In this document: positions 62,432 through 64,000 of the stretch, piece by piece
Layout: each line of letters starts with the position of its first letter
How positions within the stretch are numbered: the first letter of the stretch is position 1
Assembly (NCBI GenBank): GCA_009937505.1
Contig: JAACFJ010000012.1
Location: 1-64,000, forward strand
Direction of reading: 5' to 3'
DNA length: 64,000 nt
Source of the DNA: Gammaproteobacteria bacterium
Lineage (GTDB): Bacteria > Pseudomonadota > Gammaproteobacteria > Steroidobacterales > Woeseiaceae
Translations under genes and position numbers: made by a program
The notes under the pieces: model-generated
Database searches by the model: none
Told to the model about the DNA's origin: nothing
What the model saw: only the letters and a program-made list of their open reading frames with translations

Positions 62432-63430
62432 ATGAGTAAACGACGTCGCAACGTAGATGCATTCAGTCTCTCGTTCCTCGACTGCATTTGCTGCGGGTTC
62501 GGCGCGATTATCCTGTTGCTCGTGTTGTCGAAGATTTACGAGCCGATGATCATCGAGAAGACCCAGGACGACCTGGAGTCCCTGATCGCGTTGCTGCAGC
62601 AGGAACTCTTCGATATCCGCGGCGAGGCGGCAATACTGAATCGCGAACTCACGGACGTGCGCGAGCAGACCTCCGACACCAAGATCCAGCTCGCCCGCCT
62701 GCAGCAGGAACTCAGCACGGTAAAGGGTCAGTACGAAGCGTCGCAGGAAGAATCGGATTCGACGATCGACGAGGGTGCACTGGCCTCGGCGAAACAGCGC
62801 CTCACCGCGGAGATGCGCCGCCTGCAGCCGTATTACAAGCGTGCCAATGACGATGCGGTTGCGGGCATCCCCGTCGACAGCGAATACATCATCTTCATTA
62901 TCGACACGTCCGGAAGCATGCAGCAGTACAACTGGGACAGGGTGCAACAAAAACTGGACGAGACGCTGGACGTCTATCCGCAGGTCAAGGGCCTGCAGAT
63001 CATGAACGACAACGGCAACTACATGTTTTCGCAGTATGCGGGCAAGTGGATTCCCGACACGCCCGGCCGCCGCGAAGCGATCAAGAACACGATGCGCCTG
63101 TGGCGCCCGTTCAGCGACAGTAACCCGGTTGACGGCATCATCTACGCGATCAGTACCTACTGGTCGCCGGACAAGAAGATCAGCATCTACGTTTTTGGCG
63201 ACGAGTTCAGCGGCCGTTCGGTCGAGAATGTGGTTCGGCAGGTCGACACGGTCAATCGCGCGGACGCCGAAGGCAACAGGATGGTACGGATACACGCGGT
63301 CGGCTTTCCGTTCCTGTTCCGTGGCGGCGGCAATATCCCGCCGACTGCCCATAAGTTCTCACAGCTCATGCGTGTGCTGTGCGAACGCAACGGCGGTACT
63401 TTCGTCGCCCTGACTCATTGGGACCGCTGA
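62432..63430 (+). CDS. Membrane-anchored coiled-coil VWA protein 2 with ExbD/TolR-like TM helix
   Basis: SLSFLDCICCGFGAIILLLVL; IFIIDTSGSM (MIDAS). Confidence 0.9.
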   Translation: MSKRRRNVDAFSLSFLDCICCGFGAIILLLVLSKIYEPMIIEKTQDDLESLIALLQQELFDIRGEAAILNRELTDVREQTSDTKIQLARLQQELSTVKGQYEASQEESDSTIDEGALASAKQRLTAEMRRLQPYYKRANDDAVAGIPVDSEYIIFIIDTSGSMQQYNWDRVQQKLDETLDVYPQVKGLQIMNDNGNYMFSQYAGKWIPDTPGRREAIKNTMRLWRPFSDSNPVDGIIYAISTYWSPDKKISIYVFGDEFSGRSVENVVRQVDTVNRADAEGNRMVRIHAVGFPFLFRGGGNIPPTAHKFSQLMRVLCERNGGTFVALTHWDR

Positions 63431-63564
63431 CCTCGACCAGCGCACTTTTCGCCATATTTGATCGCCGGTTTTCCACGAGGCAGTCCCGCGCCTACCGGTT
63501 TTGCGCGTTGTAATCATCCCGTCGATGGCCACACGGGTGGCCTCAATACACGGAGGAGATTTCA

Positions 63565-64000
63565 ATGCGTAAGACGATTACAGCAATCACGGCTCTGGCC
63601 CTCATCACCGTGCCGCCGCTGGCTGCGCAGGCGGCCGCGTCCAAAAAGGAAACTATCGGCGTCGGCGCCGGCGCGATCGTCGGGGCAGCCGCCGGCGGCC
63701 CGGTTGGGCTTATCGTTGGTGCAGCGGTAGGTGCATACCTCGGCGATAACATTCACCAGAAGGACGGCGAAATCCAGACGCTTACGGTGGAGCTCGCGGC
63801 CTCCAGGTCCGAGGTTGTGGGGCTGGAAGGCGATATCGGCAGGATGGACCGCGATATAGATACGCTGAGCGCCGAACTGCAGCGTATGCAGCGTTACTCG
63901 AGCCAGGAGATGATCAGCTTGCTGGAGGCGGGCATCGTCATGGAGCTGCTTTTTCGAACGGACGAGGCGGTGCTTGCCGATAGCACCGGAAGTCGACTGC
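63565..64000 (+). CDS. Exported glycine-zipper/coiled-coil protein, possibly PdsO-like (sortase-associated OmpA-like), truncated by window end
   Basis: Signal peptide; IGVGAGAIVGAAAGGPVGLIVGAAVGAYLGDNIHQKD; later MELLFRTDEAVL. Confidence 0.6.
   Translation, partial: MRKTITAITALALITVPPLAAQAAASKKETIGVGAGAIVGAAAGGPVGLIVGAAVGAYLGDNIHQKDGEIQTLTVELAASRSEVVGLEGDIGRMDRDIDTLSAELQRMQRYSSQEMISLLEAGIVMELLFRTDEAVLADSTGSRL

Noticed and set aside
49118-63430. Cluster as an ordinary type VI secretion locus
   Set aside because: Kinase/PP2C/FHA are present but no TssB/C, Hcp, VgrG, ClpV, TssJ/L/M-like proteins are seen in the window
63565-64000. Definite assignment as PdsO
   Set aside because: Gene is truncated and no sortase is visible in the window, so kept only as a possibility

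Overview
This 64 kb GC-rich window looks like a gammaproteobacterial chromosome segment. No tRNA, rRNA, CRISPR array or transposase was recognised. Roughly the first 49 kb is mainly metabolic: branched-chain ketoacid dehydrogenase plus leucine dehydrogenase and an Lrp regulator, the oadGAB Na+ pump, mmsA, ilvE, hemN, ctaA, acetoacetate-CoA ligase and glpK. Accessory items sit between these: a putative ABC substrate-binding protein next to a GGDEF/EAL protein, a collagen/S74 protein, and a strongly structured ncRNA candidate with a terminator at about 7.8-8.17 kb. Three genes look broken by short deletions (about 1.75, 3.82 and 34.45 kb). The best candidate for an undescribed system is an 11-gene co-directional cluster at 49118-63430. 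It encodes two Ser/Thr kinases (one with four zinc ribbons), a PP2C phosphatase, two lipoproteins, a PEGA/SUMF1-like protein, an ASKHA-like/FHA protein, a MotA/TolQ/ExbB-like channel and two membrane-anchored VWA proteins. The TM helix of each VWA protein carries an FLDC..CGFGA motif that resembles the proton-binding Asp helix of ExbD/TolR/MotB. This suggests a phosphorylation-controlled, proton-driven envelope machine with VWA heads. A partial gene at the right edge resembles PdsO-like sortase-associated proteins. All assignments are by eye from protein sequence; no searches were run.
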